Shown piece by piece: positions 7,761-8,242 of a DNA stretch of 8,242 nt. Source of the DNA: Comamonadaceae bacterium (GTDB lineage: Bacteria; Pseudomonadota; Gammaproteobacteria; Burkholderiales; Burkholderiaceae_C). The translations under genes were made by a program, and so were the position numbers. The stretch covers positions 1 to 8,242 of the forward strand of contig JAJTBK010000486.1 in assembly GCA_021286965.1 (NCBI GenBank). Direction: 5' to 3'. Position 1 is the first letter of the stretch. Each line of letters begins with the position of its first letter. The notes beneath the pieces are model-generated. The model ran no database searches, had not been told where the DNA came from, and saw only the letters and a program-made list of their open reading frames with translations.

Positions 7761-8242
7761 TCAGGGCTGCAGCAGCCCCGCCTGGCGCAACAGCTGCGCC
7801 GTCTCGAACAGCGGCAGCCCCATGATGCCGCTGTAGCTGCCGTCGATGTTCTGCACGTATTGCGCCACCACCCCCTGAATGCCGTAGGCCCCGGCCTTGC
7901 CCAGGGGCTCGCCAGTGGCCACGTACGCGGCGATCTGCGCCGCGCTCAGGGGCGCAAAGCGCACGCGCGAGCGCGACAGCGCCGCCTGGCGCTGCGCACC
8001 ATGCTGCAGCGCCACGGCGGTGAGCACCTCGTGCTCCTGGCCCGACAGCAGCGCCAGCATCCGCGCTGCGTCCTGCGCGTTCTCGGGCTTGCCCAAGATC
8101 TGCGCGCCCAGGGCGACGGTGGTGTCGGAGCACAAAATCGCCCCTGGGGCCAGGCCCCGGCGCACATGGCGGGCGACGGCGGCGTCGAGCTTGAGCGCCG
8201 TCACACGCTGCACATAGTCTTGCGGCAGTTCACCGGGCAGCA
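7761..8242 (-). CDS. maf: Maf/YhdE-type nucleoside triphosphate pyrophosphatase (5' end outside window)
   Basis: Maf proteins are cytoplasmic house-cleaning enzymes that hydrolyse non-canonical or excess nucleotides to monophosphates and affect septum formation. About 159 C-terminal residues are visible, against about 195 for the family; the missing part includes the N-terminal SxSPRR motif. Visible motifs are [49 protein letters not shown] in three adjacent blocks, then KAGAYGIQG and [14 protein letters not shown]. The DTTV and KAGAYGIQG forms point to the YhdE (dTTP/UTP) subgroup and away from YceF. The frame remains open to the window edge, so a GTG at 8211-8213 is internal. The gene is convergent with dnr, with only 11 bases between stops, and it is unrelated to denitrification. 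Confidence 0.93.
   Translation of the reverse strand, partial: LPGELPQDYVQRVTALKLDAAVARHVRRGLAPGAILCSDTTVALGAQILGKPENAQDAARMLALLSGQEHEVLTAVALQHGAQRQAALSRSRVRFAPLSAAQIAAYVATGEPLGKAGAYGIQGVVAQYVQNIDGSYSGIMGLPLFETAQLLRQAGLLQP

Overview
This is a high-GC window whose codon use and gene content suggest a denitrifying betaproteobacterium, most likely in the Comamonadaceae (Acidovorax/Alicycliphilus/Diaphorobacter type). The lineage is inferred from the protein sequences and from a family-typical palindromic repeat at 1741-1795, not proven. Almost the whole window is a nitric-oxide-reduction locus attached to the end of a nitrite-reductase (nir) locus, and coding density is very high.

Layout: (a) 1-1108, the 3' part of nirN (c-type/d1-type cytochrome, last step of heme d1 synthesis), presumably the end of a nir operon lying to the left. 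(b) 1105-2091, norE and norF, small membrane proteins of the nor cluster; norE overlaps the nirN stop, and a two-hairpin repeat separates norE from norF. (c) 2092-2191, a promoter region with a near-consensus FNR/DNR box. (d) 2192-4129, norC and norB, the two subunits of cytochrome c-dependent NO reductase (cNOR), with all heme and FeB ligands intact. (e) 4130-4208, a strong 13-bp hairpin with a poor T-tract. (f) 4209-6880, norQ (MoxR/CbbQ-type AAA+ ATPase) and norD (VWA/MIDAS protein), which activate NorCB. (g) 6881-7026, an intergenic region with a second, more degenerate DNR-like dyad. (h) 7027-7749, a Crp/Fnr-family regulator of the DNR type. (i) 7761-8242 on the minus strand, the 3' part of a maf/YhdE-type nucleotide pyrophosphatase, a housekeeping gene that marks the right edge of the denitrification block.

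How it works together: NirN helps mature the heme d1 of nitrite reductase, which makes NO. NorCB reduces NO to N2O, NorQ/NorD load or activate the non-heme iron site of NorB, and NorE/NorF are accessory. The DNR-type regulator, probably NO-responsive, plausibly drives the norC promoter and perhaps its own. No RNA genes, CRISPR arrays, insertion sequences or phage genes were seen, and no gap between genes exceeds about 150 bases. I found no wholly new system. The points worth a second look are regulatory and architectural: the TTGA stop/start overlap, the repeat inside the nor cluster, the norB-norQ hairpin, two DNR boxes of unequal quality, and the His-rich tail of NorB.
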